Shown here: in pieces, positions 37,891 through 46,392 of the stretch | Layout: the number at the start of each line of letters is the position of its first letter | How positions within the stretch are numbered: position 1 is the first letter of the stretch | DNA from: Micromonospora sp. CCTCC AA 2012012 | GTDB taxonomy: Bacteria > Actinomycetota > Actinomycetes > Mycobacteriales > Micromonosporaceae | Direction of reading: 5' to 3' | Length of the DNA stretch: 64,000 nucleotides | Assembly (NCBI RefSeq): GCF_040499845.1 | Contig: NZ_CP159342.1 | Location: forward strand, 5,270,001 to 5,334,000 | Notes under the pieces: generated by a model | What the model saw: only the letters and a program-made list of their open reading frames with translations | Database searches by the model: none | What the model was told of the DNA's origin: nothing | Translations under genes and position numbers: made by a program

Positions 37891-38844
37891 TCAGTCTTGC
37901 AGGGTGGCGATGAAGCGCTCGGCGTCCAGGGCGGCGGCACAACCCGTACCGGCCGCCGTGATCGCCTGCCGGTAGGTGTGGTCGACCACGTCACCGGCGG
38001 CGAAGACACCCGGGACGTTGGTCCGGGTGCTGGGCGCCTGCACCTTCACGTACCCCTCGTCGTCGAGTTCCACCTGCCCGCGGAAGAGCTCACTGCGCGG
38101 GTCGTGGCCGATCGCGACGAAGACGCCGGTCACGTCGAGCACCTTGCTCTCGCCGGTGTGCACGTTGCGCAGCCGGACCCCGCTGACCTTGCCGTCGTCG
38201 CCGAGGATCTCCTCGACGGTGGAGTTCCACTCGACCTTGATCTTCTCGTTGCCGAGCGCCCGCTCAGCCATGATCTTGCTGGCCCGGAACGAGTCACGGC
38301 GGTGGATGATGGTCACCGAGTCGGCGAACCGGGTGAGGAAGCTGGCCTCCTCCATCGCCGAGTCACCGCCGCCGACCACCACGATGTGCTGGTTGCGGAA
38401 GAAGAACCCGTCACAGGTGGCGCAGGACGACACACCGTGGCCCAGGTATTCCTGCTCACCGGGGACGCCCAGCGGACGCCACGCCGAACCGGTGGAGAGG
38501 ATGACCGCCTTCGCCCGGTAGGCCGTCTCGCCGACCCAGACGGTGCTGACCGCGCCGGAACCGGTGTCGCCGGTGTCCTTCAGCTCGACCCGCGTCACGT
38601 CGTCGGTGAGGAACTCGGCACCGAAACGCTCGGCCTGCTTGCGCATGTTGTCCATCAGCTCGGGACCGAGGATCCCGTCCGCGAAGCCGGGGAAGTTCTC
38701 CACCTCGGTGGTGGTCATCAGCGCGCCGCCGGACTGCACGCCCTCGATCACGAGCGGCTTCAGGTTGGCCCGGGCGGCGTACACCGCCGCGGTGTAACCG
38801 GCCGGCCCGGAGCCGATGATGATCAGGTTGCGGACCTCGTCCAC
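37891..38844 (-). CDS. trxB: Thioredoxin-disulfide reductase
   Basis: This 317-residue flavoenzyme transfers electrons from NADPH to thioredoxin. The FAD motif is [14 protein letters not shown], the redox CxxC is SCATCDGFF, the NADPH motif is [10 protein letters not shown] and the second FAD motif is [13 protein letters not shown] 38844 follows GGGAGA at good spacing. A longer in-frame start at 38883 is possible. A SigR-type promoter lies upstream, suggesting induction by thiol-oxidative stress. Confidence 0.96.
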   Translation of the reverse strand: MDEVRNLIIIGSGPAGYTAAVYAARANLKPLVIEGVQSGGALMTTTEVENFPGFADGILGPELMDNMRKQAERFGAEFLTDDVTRVELKDTGDTGSGAVSTVWVGETAYRAKAVILSTGSAWRPLGVPGEQEYLGHGVSSCATCDGFFFRNQHIVVVGGGDSAMEEASFLTRFADSVTIIHRRDSFRASKIMAERALGNEKIKVEWNSTVEEILGDDGKVSGVRLRNVHTGESKVLDVTGVFVAIGHDPRSELFRGQVELDDEGYVKVQAPSTRTNVPGVFAAGDVVDHTYRQAITAAGTGCAAALDAERFIATLQD

Positions 38845-38936
38845 TGCCGTCTCCCGATGTGTGTGTTCGTCACCGGTGCGCACCGATGTCGATCCGAGTG
38901 CCGACCGCCCGAGGGAAGCCGGCGCCTGATGTGCAG

Positions 38937-38963
38937 AACGTCATCGTACGAAGCGGGGATTCC
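38937..38963 (-). promoter_or_regulatory. SigR/SigH-type promoter of trxBA
   Basis: Minus-strand -35 GGGAAT (GGAAT at 38963-38959) and -10 GTT (38939-38937) with 19 bases between. This matches the thiol-stress sigma consensus GGAAT-N18/19-GTT known at actinobacterial trx operons. The leader to the GTG would be about 85-90 nt. Confidence 0.65.
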
Positions 38964-39022
38964 CGAGCCGGTCATCCGGTGGGTCAGGTCACGTGACGGG
39001 ACAACCTGCGGTGACCGCGCCC

Positions 39023-40090
39023 TCACCCTACCCGCGTACGGAACCGGGTGTCCGCGCCGGATCCGGGGACGCCGCACTCGGGCCCGCTCACCCACGCCCA
39101 CCGGGCGCCGGCGGCGTCCACGAAGTTGAGGACCAGGGCCGGGCGGCCCTGGAAGGAGGCGAAGTCGACCAGGTCGACGGTGACCGCGCCGCCGGCGTGC
39201 TCGGCGGCCACGGCGGCGAGGCAGGAGTCCAGCGCGTCGGAACCGGCGAGCCGACCCAGGTCGCCGCTGACGGAGAGGCGCTGAGCCTCGTCCTGCGGCA
39301 CGTCCTGCGGGCTCTTCGGGGCGGCGGTGCCCATGGGCGGCACCATCGCCAGGGTGCGACCGGGCTCCGTCATCGACAGGTTGCTGCTCGACAACCGTTC
39401 GGGCGTCCAGTCCGTACCGCTGCGGCGCGGTGGGCCGGTGGTGCGGAACGGCGCGGCCAGCGGTCGGGCCGCGTTCCCCGCGCTCTGGTCCTGGGCGGTC
39501 ACCGGCGCGCCGTCTCCGCCCGCCGTACCGACCAGCTGGTTGACGCCCAGCCCGACGGCGGCGATCGACGCGGCGGCCAGCGCGACCGGCCCGGCCAGTC
39601 GGGCCCATCGGCGTTGCCGGCGCCCGGGACCGGTGCCCTTGGTCGGCCCCTCGGCCGGCCGGGCCGTCCCGCTGCCGCGTCCCGGACGGCCGGTGCGCTG
39701 CCCGACGACCGTGACCGTCGGGGTGCCGCTGCGCCGCTGCCGGGCCACCCCGGGCTCCGCCGTCGGGTCCTCCTCGTCGTGGCTGTCCGGGCCGTCGGCG
39801 GCGCGGGGCTGCGGCACGTCGGCCGGAGCCGGACCGGCCCCGGCCAGTGCCGCGGTGATCCGGTCGGCGACCGCCAGGGGCAGCTCCGGCGCCGGGACGG
39901 CGGCCCAGTCGGCCAGGTCGGCCCGGACCAGGTCCAGCGCCGGCGCCAGCAGGGTGTACGCCTCGCGCCACGCCGGGTCCTCGTCGACCAGCCGGGCGAC
40001 GGTGGCCTGTTCCGGGGTGCCGTCCAGGGCGCCGCCGAGGTAGTCGGCGAGCAGGTCGTGGTCGACCTCCCTGAACATCCCGGACGTCAC
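39023..40090 (-). CDS. Putative anti-sigma factor for SigM
   Basis: This is a 355-residue single-pass membrane protein. The cytoplasmic part (1-170) begins with an anti-sigma-like helical domain (DHDLLADYLGGALDGTPEQATVARLV) and a disordered linker. One transmembrane helix lies at about 178-196 (LAGPVALAAASIAAVGLGV). The extracytoplasmic domain has two or three Cys (SCLAAVAAEH, GPECGVPG). The GTG start overlaps the sigM stop (GTGA) with GGAGGAG upstream, so production is coupled, as for sigma/anti-sigma pairs. There is no clear zinc HxxxCxxC motif. Confidence 0.8.
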   Translation of the reverse strand: MTSGMFREVDHDLLADYLGGALDGTPEQATVARLVDEDPAWREAYTLLAPALDLVRADLADWAAVPAPELPLAVADRITAALAGAGPAPADVPQPRAADGPDSHDEEDPTAEPGVARQRRSGTPTVTVVGQRTGRPGRGSGTARPAEGPTKGTGPGRRQRRWARLAGPVALAAASIAAVGLGVNQLVGTAGGDGAPVTAQDQSAGNAARPLAAPFRTTGPPRRSGTDWTPERLSSSNLSMTEPGRTLAMVPPMGTAAPKSPQDVPQDEAQRLSVSGDLGRLAGSDALDSCLAAVAAEHAGGAVTVDLVDFASFQGRPALVLNFVDAAGARWAWVSGPECGVPGSGADTRFRTRVG

Positions 40091-40827
40091 GTCTCCTCCT
40101 GGCGGGGTTCCCGTCGGGCCAACCCCGACGACGATCCGACGGCGCCGGAGGCCCTGGGGTTCCCGGCGGTGACCCGCGGCACGTCGGACGTCGTACGGGC
40201 GGCCGGGCCCGGCATCGCGGTGGGCTCGTCGGAGCCGGTACGCAGGTGACCGAGGAGCACCGCCAGCCGGGCCCGGCCCCGGGCGCAGCGGCTCTTGACC
40301 GTCCCCTCGGCCACGCCGAGGATCCGGGCCACCTCGGCCACGGGATAGCCCTGCACGTCCACCAGGACGAGGGCGGCGCGCTGCTCGGCCGGCAGCTCGG
40401 CCAGCGCCTGGCGGACCACCAGGGCGGTGTCGTGGTCCCGGGCGGGTGCGGCGGGCTCCACCCCGCCGGTGTGCCGACCCGGCTCCGAGTCGGCGTGGAC
40501 CCCGTCGGGCAACGGGACGGTGGCGTGCGTCTGCCGCCGACGCATCCGGTCCAGGCAGGCGTTCACCACGATCCGGTGCAGCCAGGTGGTGACCGCCGAG
40601 TCGCCGCGGAAGCGGGCCGCCGCCCGGTGCGCCGAGAGCAGCGCGTCCTGGAGGGCGTCCGCCGCCTCCTCCCGGTCGCCGATGGTCCGCAGGGCGACCG
40701 CCCAGAGCCGGTCCCGGTGCCGGTGGAACAGTTCGGTGAAGGCGTCCCGGTCACCGGCCACGTGGGCACGGAGCAGCTCGACGTCGGACGCCTCCGCGCC
40801 CGCCCCCGTACGCCCCGGCAGGTTCAC
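40087..40827 (-). CDS. sigM: ECF RNA polymerase sigma factor SigM
   Basis: This 246-residue ECF sigma factor has region 2 (AFTELFHRHRDRLWAVALR, ALQDALLSAHR) and region 4 (LPAEQRAALVLVDVQG, VAEGTVKSRCARGRARL). A disordered C-terminal tail of about 45 residues is unusual. The context (pseudokinase and murJ before, anti-sigma, trxB, trxA and cwlM after) matches mycobacterial sigM. Its start overlaps the pseudokinase stop (GTGA). Confidence 0.92.
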   Translation of the reverse strand: MNLPGRTGAGAEASDVELLRAHVAGDRDAFTELFHRHRDRLWAVALRTIGDREEAADALQDALLSAHRAAARFRGDSAVTTWLHRIVVNACLDRMRRRQTHATVPLPDGVHADSEPGRHTGGVEPAAPARDHDTALVVRQALAELPAEQRAALVLVDVQGYPVAEVARILGVAEGTVKSRCARGRARLAVLLGHLRTGSDEPTAMPGPAARTTSDVPRVTAGNPRASGAVGSSSGLARREPRQEET

Positions 40828-42431
40828 GAACCCTGGACGGTGATCTCCTGGACACCGATCTTGTAGCCCCGGTCGTTCTCGGGCAGCTCGGTGAGCCAGA
40901 ACAGCAGGTAGCGGTACTTCTTGTCGGGGTCGAAGCCGTTGCTGAAGGTCATCGTGGTGCCCCCGGCGGCCGGGACCTCGCCGATCGGCGACTTCAGGTA
41001 TTCCGCCACCAGCGCCTTGTCACCGGCGGAGCTGGATCCGGGGTCGTTGCTGCCGGTGTAGAGCCGGGCGCTCGCCCCGCTGGCGGAGAGGACGGCCCGT
41101 ACGGACTTGACGGTGTGCGGCGAGCCGAGGTCGAGCCAGACGCCCATGCCGCGCTTGAAGTTGCCGAAGTTGGCGGTCTTGTAGGTCTGGGTCTCCCAGC
41201 CCTCGTCCTCGCTGCCGTCGATCACCTTCTCGGCGTCGTCGAGCTCGTCGCGGACCTTGCTGTCCGGGTCGATGATCCGGACGTCCTCCACGGCGAGCTT
41301 CCGGATCGGGGCGGCCGAGGTGGTGTCGCCGGCCGGCGCGCTGTTGGAGGGGCGGGCGACCGGCTCGGTCTTCGGGTCCTTGTCGTCGCCGCCGCCGAGC
41401 GCGCTGATGCCGATGAGCAGACCGACCAGCGCGACGGCCAGCAGACCGGCGATGCCCAGGGCCACCTTGCGGCCTCCGGCGGCGGCCAGCGGGGAGGGCT
41501 CCTCGTCGGTGTCGGCCGAGAAGCGCAGCGGACCGGCCTGCGCCAGGAAGTGCTCGTCGGCCGGGATGTCCAGCCGGCCCAGCTCGGCCGCGAGCACCTC
41601 CGAGGAGGGCGGGGCGATCTCCGGGTCCAGCAGGTCCATGGTCAGGTCGTCCAGGTAGGCCGGCACACCGGCCCGGACCTGGCGGGGGGCGGCGATCCCC
41701 CCGGTGGCGTCGCGGACCGCGTCCGGGATGGCGGCGCGGCCGTGCCCCGCGGTGGCGCCGTGCAGCGGAGCCTCGCCGTGCGGCCAGTAGCCGGTCAGCG
41801 CGAAGTAGAGGATGCCGCCGACCGCCCGGATGTCGTTCTCCTGGCTGTCCGCGCCGTCGGTGCGGGCGTCGGCCAGCACGACGCGACCCTCGTCGCTGAG
41901 CATCACGGTGCCGGGGTGGACGTTTCCGTGCACCATGCCGGTCGCGTGCACCGCGGCCAGCGCGCTGGCGACGGCGTTGCCGATGGCGGTCGCCCGGGCC
42001 GGGTCCAGCGCCCCGTCGGTGGTGACCAGCTCGCGCAGGGACTGCCCGTCCACCCACTCGCGGACCACGTACGCGCGGTCGGCCTCGTCGATCGCGTCGT
42101 AGACGCCGACCAGGTTGGGGTGGATGACGCGGCTGGCCGCGACGGCGGCCTGGAGCATCTCGGTGGCGGAGTCGCCACCCGGGTAACGGAGGACCACCGC
42201 GACGGGACGGCGCAGCACGACGTCGACCCCGCGCCAGACCAACCGGCCCGCGCTGTCGTTGTTGATGTGCTCGACCAGCTCGTACCGCTCGGCGAGGATC
42301 TCACCGGCCGTGGGAGCACCGAAGGTCATGACGGGCGGAGCAGTCTCCTCCGCCTCCTGACCCTCGCCGACCTGGGTCACCCGTCCTCCCTCGGTGATCG
42401 TGTCGATCGATGGATCCGCGCTGCTGGGCAT
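40824..42431 (-). CDS. Membrane pseudokinase with extracytoplasmic F5/8-type-like domain
   Basis: This is a 535-residue protein. The kinase-like domain (about 45-300) lacks key residues: VAIK lysine replaced in VAVVLRYPG, HRD replaced by HGN in MVHGNVHPGTV, DFG replaced by LADART. It should therefore bind partners rather than phosphorylate. One transmembrane helix (about 328-350) leads to a C-terminal beta-rich domain (GMGVWLDLGSPHTVKSV ... RYLLFWLTEL) like carbohydrate-binding discoidin folds. The architecture equals the C-terminal half of mycobacterial MviN (Rv3910), here a separate gene next to murJ. ATG 42431 is tentative. Confidence 0.88.
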   Translation of the reverse strand: MPSSADPSIDTITEGGRVTQVGEGQEAEETAPPVMTFGAPTAGEILAERYELVEHINNDSAGRLVWRGVDVVLRRPVAVVLRYPGGDSATEMLQAAVAASRVIHPNLVGVYDAIDEADRAYVVREWVDGQSLRELVTTDGALDPARATAIGNAVASALAAVHATGMVHGNVHPGTVMLSDEGRVVLADARTDGADSQENDIRAVGGILYFALTGYWPHGEAPLHGATAGHGRAAIPDAVRDATGGIAAPRQVRAGVPAYLDDLTMDLLDPEIAPPSSEVLAAELGRLDIPADEHFLAQAGPLRFSADTDEEPSPLAAAGGRKVALGIAGLLAVALVGLLIGISALGGGDDKDPKTEPVARPSNSAPAGDTTSAAPIRKLAVEDVRIIDPDSKVRDELDDAEKVIDGSEDEGWETQTYKTANFGNFKRGMGVWLDLGSPHTVKSVRAVLSASGASARLYTGSNDPGSSSAGDKALVAEYLKSPIGEVPAAGGTTMTFSNGFDPDKKYRYLLFWLTELPENDRGYKIGVQEITVQGS

Positions 42432-42753
42432 GTGCTTCCCGCTCTGCCTTCGATGGAACCGGCAGGCCGGCGTCGACACGCAGCGTCGGCACCTGCCGTA
42501 CCCGTCGAGAGCGACCTTACCCGGGATGCCCCGTTCTCCGACATGTCATCTTCCCGCCGTGACCGCCCGGGAACCGGCAGCCGGGCGGTCCGCCCGGTGA
42601 CGGCCGGAGTCAGCCAGGTTGCTGGCAGATGCACCAGCCAATCTAGAGGTTGACCGCAAGTAGTCGACGCAGGGGCGGCACCGGTGTGGCGACGCGTCCG
42701 ACGCCATGTCGAATTCCCGCCGTTCGGGCCGTCACCCTCATCCGTACGGTTGG

Positions 42754-42805
42754 TTGTCCACAGGCCGTTAGGGCTGCTGAGCGGTGAATAATCGAGTTAT
42801 CCACA
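42754..42805. promoter_or_regulatory. Two perfect DnaA boxes between murJ and the pseudokinase
   Basis: TTGTCCACA (42754-42762) and TTATCCACA (42797-42805), in the same orientation 43 bp apart. They lie in the 438-bp gap 42432-42869, which otherwise holds no gene. Confidence 0.55.
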
Positions 42806-42869
42806 GGCGTGTCCCCAGGCTGGTGATCCTCGTTTACCGTCCGTGTTCGGCGGGATCGAGGGGCCGGAG

Positions 42870-44621
42870 TCAGCGCCCCAGCCGGCGGCGGACCATCCCC
42901 ACCACCTCGGTGATCTCGCTGATCCGCAGCACCATGGCCAGCCCCAGGTACGTCCCGGCGATCACCGCGCCGCCGATCACCAGCTGGACGGCGGCGGCCG
43001 ACCAGCTCAGGTGCCCCGGGTCGCCGGGGAGCAGCTTGACCACGAGCAGCCCGACCAGCGCGGCGCCGAGCGCGGCGAGCACCACCCGACCCAGGGTGCG
43101 CATGATCGCGCCGAGCCCGATCCGGCCCACCCGGGGCCGCAGCAGCAGCGCCGAGATGATCGCCGCGGCCAGATAGGAGACGGCGTTGCCGAGCATCATG
43201 CCGGCCGCCGCGAAGGTGGCGGAGAAGGCGAGGAAGAGCCCGATCTGGAGGAGCACCCGCAGCGCCACCACCGGAATGTTGATCAGCGCCGGGGTGCGGG
43301 TGTCCGGCAGCGCGTAGAAGGCGAAGGTGAAGAGCTGGCTGATCGCGAAGGGCACCAGCCCCACCGCGGCGACCAGCAGCACGGTCGAGGTGGCGGTCGC
43401 GTTCTCCCCGGTGAAGGCGCCGTAGCGGAACACCACCACGGAGATCGGGCCGGCGAGCACGGCGTAGCAGACCGCGATCGGGGCGAGCACCGCGCTCACC
43501 ATCCGGGTGCCCCGGGACAGGTCGGCGGTCACGTCGCGGAACCGGCCGTCGGCGGCGGCGGCGCTCATCCGGGGCATCAGCGCCGTGATGATCGAGACGG
43601 CGATGATCCCGTGCGCCATCATCAGCAGCAGGAAGACGTTGTTGTAGATCAGCAGGCCGGCGTTCTTGCCCTTCCCGCCGGTGGCCCGGGTGAGCAGGTT
43701 GACCACCACGAAGAGGCCGAGCTGGTTGACCGCGACGTAGCAGAACATCCAGGCGCCGAGCTGGGCCAGCTCACGGAGCCCCAGCTCACGGAAGTCGAAC
43801 CGCCACTTCCACCGGAAGCCGACCTTGCGCAGCGCGGGCAGCAGGCCGACGGCCTGGACCGCCACACCGAGCAGGGTGCCGCCGCCGACCAGCAGGATCC
43901 GGTCCCAGCCCACCTCGTCGGGGCGCAGCCCGGTGGCACCGTAGACGACGATGTAGAGGCCGAAGGTGCCGATGGAGACGATGTTGTTGAGGATCGGCGC
44001 CCACATCGGGGCGGCGAAGTGGCCGCGGGTGTTCAGCACTGCCGCGATCAACGCGCTGATGCCGGTGAAGAAGAGCATCGGCAGCATCAGGTACGACAGC
44101 CGGGTCACCAGGTTCGTGTAGGCCGGGTCCTTGCCGCCGGCGGCGTAGATCGCGGTCAGCACGGGCGCCAGCAGCACCGCGATCAGCGCGGTGGCGGCGA
44201 GCGCGAGCACCGCCAGGGTGAGCAGCCGCTGCGCGTACGCCTCGCCCCGGTCCGCGTCGGTCTTGCGGCGGCGGACCAGCACCGGGATCAGCACGCTGGT
44301 GAGCACGCCGCCCAGCAGGAACTCGTACACCTGGTTCGGCAGGAACTGGGCGGTGGTGAACGCGTCGCCGACCATGGTGCCGAGGGCGGCGCCGATCATC
44401 AGGTTGCGGATGAAGCCCGTACCCCGGCTGACCAGGCTGCCGACGGCCATCACCGCGCTGTTCGCGGCGGCGCTGGTCTCCGCGACCTGCTCCGGCGGCG
44501 GCGCGGTGGCCTCCACCGCCGGCTGGTTCAGCGGCTCGGCCGAGATGAACGTCGCCTCGTCCGTGGGAGGGATCGCGCCGTCCGGCGTGGCGTTGGAACT
44601 GCGGTAGAGCCCGCCACTCAT
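42870..44621 (-). CDS. murJ: Lipid II flippase MurJ (MviN)
   Basis: This 583-residue polytopic membrane protein of the MOP superfamily has about 14 hydrophobic helices and a cytosolic N-terminal extension of some 40 residues. MATE-like segments such as SLVSRGTGFIRNLMIGAALGT and FTTAQFLPNQVYEFLLGG are visible. It flips lipid II across the membrane for peptidoglycan synthesis. It ends without the pseudokinase domain that is fused in mycobacteria. ATG 44621 follows GGGAGG. It is divergent from pcnA. Confidence 0.94.
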   Translation of the reverse strand: MSGGLYRSSNATPDGAIPPTDEATFISAEPLNQPAVEATAPPPEQVAETSAAANSAVMAVGSLVSRGTGFIRNLMIGAALGTMVGDAFTTAQFLPNQVYEFLLGGVLTSVLIPVLVRRRKTDADRGEAYAQRLLTLAVLALAATALIAVLLAPVLTAIYAAGGKDPAYTNLVTRLSYLMLPMLFFTGISALIAAVLNTRGHFAAPMWAPILNNIVSIGTFGLYIVVYGATGLRPDEVGWDRILLVGGGTLLGVAVQAVGLLPALRKVGFRWKWRFDFRELGLRELAQLGAWMFCYVAVNQLGLFVVVNLLTRATGGKGKNAGLLIYNNVFLLLMMAHGIIAVSIITALMPRMSAAAADGRFRDVTADLSRGTRMVSAVLAPIAVCYAVLAGPISVVVFRYGAFTGENATATSTVLLVAAVGLVPFAISQLFTFAFYALPDTRTPALINIPVVALRVLLQIGLFLAFSATFAAAGMMLGNAVSYLAAAIISALLLRPRVGRIGLGAIMRTLGRVVLAALGAALVGLLVVKLLPGDPGHLSWSAAAVQLVIGGAVIAGTYLGLAMVLRISEITEVVGMVRRRLGR

Positions 44622-44747
44622 CGGAGCCTCCCAGGGTCACGTCGGGACGGGGTGCCGCCCCGACGATGAAGAACCTTAGTCAACCTGTACCTCTTACCCG
44701 CGCCCGGCGGCGGTGTTCCCGGAGAGGACCGATAGGCTGGCGATCCC

Positions 44748-46208
44748 ATGTCCGAAGCCTCCGCATCCCACGCCGCCGACCGCCGCGAGCTGACCGCCGC
44801 GCAGCGCAACGCCGTCGCCGAACTGCTCCGCGTCTCGCCGGTCGCCGACGAGCTCGGTCGCCGGTTCGCCGAGGCGGGCCACGAACTGCACCTGGTGGGT
44901 GGTTCCGTCCGGGACGCCCTGCTCGGCCGGCTCGGCGAGGACCTGGACTTCTGCACCGACGCCCACCCGGACCAGACGCTGCAGATCGTCAAGGGCTGGG
45001 CCGAGGCGATCTGGGAGACCGGTCGGGAGTTCGGCACCATCGGCTGCCAGCGCGACGGCCTCCAACTGGAGATCACCACCTTCCGCGCGGAGGCGTACGA
45101 CCAGGTCAGCCGGAACCCGGTGGTCGAGTACGGCACCAGCCTCGACGACGACCTCAAGCGGCGTGACTTCACCATCAACGCGATGGCCGTGAGCCTGCCC
45201 GAACACCGGTTCACCGATCCGCACGGCGGCCTCGCCGACCTCGCCGCCAAGGTCATCCGTACCCCCGGCACGCCGCAGGAGTCGTTCCGGGACGACCCGC
45301 TGCGGATGCTGCGCGCGGCCCGGTTCGCCGCCCAGCTCCGCTTCGCCGTCCACCCCGACGTCCGGGCGGCGATGGCCCGGATGGCTCCCGACCTGGACCG
45401 GATCACCGCCGAGCGGATCCGGGACGAGTTCACCAAGCTGCTCTGCGGCGCCGACCCGATCACCGGGCTGCGGCTGCTGGTCGACACCGGGCTGGCCGAG
45501 CGTTTCCTGCCCGAGCTGACCGGGTTGAAGCTGGAGATCGACGAGCACGCGCAGCACAAGGACGTCTACGAGCACACCCTCACCGTCGTCGAGAACGCCA
45601 TGTCGATGGAGGAGAACGGCTGCGACTTCGTGCTGCGGATGGCCGCGCTCATGCACGACGTGGGCAAGCCGGCCACCAAGGCGGTCGGGTCGGACGGGCG
45701 GGTCAGCTTCCACCACCACGAGGTGGTCGGTGCCCGGCTGACCAAGGCCCGGATGAAGGCCCTGCGCTATCCGAAGGACGTCACCGCCCAGGTGGTCAAG
45801 CTGGTCGGCCTGCACCTGCGCTTCTACGGGTACGGCCGGGGCGAGTGGACCGACTCGGCGGTCCGCCGGTACGTCGCCGACGCCGGTGACCTGCTCTCCC
45901 GGCTGCACAAGTTGACCCGGTCGGACTGCACCACCCGGAACCGGCGCAAGGCCGCCGCCCTGGCCGCCGACTACGACGCGCTGGAGGAGCGGATCGCCCG
46001 GATCGCGGCCGACGAGGACCTGGCCCGGGTCCGCCCCGACCTGGACGGCAACGCGATCATGGAGCTGCTCGGCGTACCGCCGGGGCCGGTGGTGGGGAAG
46101 GCGTGGCAGCACCTGAAGGAGCTGCGCCTGGAGCGCGGGCCGCTGGACCGCGACGAGGCCGAGGCGGAGCTGCTTCGCTGGGCCCGGGAACAGGGCATCG
46201 CCGGCTGA
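44748..46208 (+). CDS. pcnA: CCA tRNA nucleotidyltransferase
   Basis: This 486-residue enzyme adds or repairs the tRNA 3' CCA. The nucleotidyltransferase signature is GGSVRDALLGR with catalytic DLDFCTDA, followed by RRDFTINAM and the RNA-binding region. An HD domain is present (ALMHDVGKPAT, HHHEVVGA). It is needed here because the tRNAs in the window lack an encoded CCA. A TAGGCT hexamer at 44733-44738, nine bases before the ATG, and no Shine-Dalgarno suggest a leaderless message. Confidence 0.94.
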   Translation: MSEASASHAADRRELTAAQRNAVAELLRVSPVADELGRRFAEAGHELHLVGGSVRDALLGRLGEDLDFCTDAHPDQTLQIVKGWAEAIWETGREFGTIGCQRDGLQLEITTFRAEAYDQVSRNPVVEYGTSLDDDLKRRDFTINAMAVSLPEHRFTDPHGGLADLAAKVIRTPGTPQESFRDDPLRMLRAARFAAQLRFAVHPDVRAAMARMAPDLDRITAERIRDEFTKLLCGADPITGLRLLVDTGLAERFLPELTGLKLEIDEHAQHKDVYEHTLTVVENAMSMEENGCDFVLRMAALMHDVGKPATKAVGSDGRVSFHHHEVVGARLTKARMKALRYPKDVTAQVVKLVGLHLRFYGYGRGEWTDSAVRRYVADAGDLLSRLHKLTRSDCTTRNRRKAAALAADYDALEERIARIAADEDLARVRPDLDGNAIMELLGVPPGPVVGKAWQHLKELRLERGPLDRDEAEAELLRWAREQGIAG

Positions 46209-46392
46209 CCCCGGCCCCTTCGACGACGACACGCCGGCGTATCGACCGAACGGTTGACGCCCTTCGCGGCGATCTTCCCGCATGATGTATCGGCGTCCTT
46301 CCGCCCTGCCGACCGCAGTCCGGGGCGGGACGCGTCGATCACCCGTCGCCCGTCCGTCGTGGACGGTCACCGACCCACGGGGAGAAACACAC

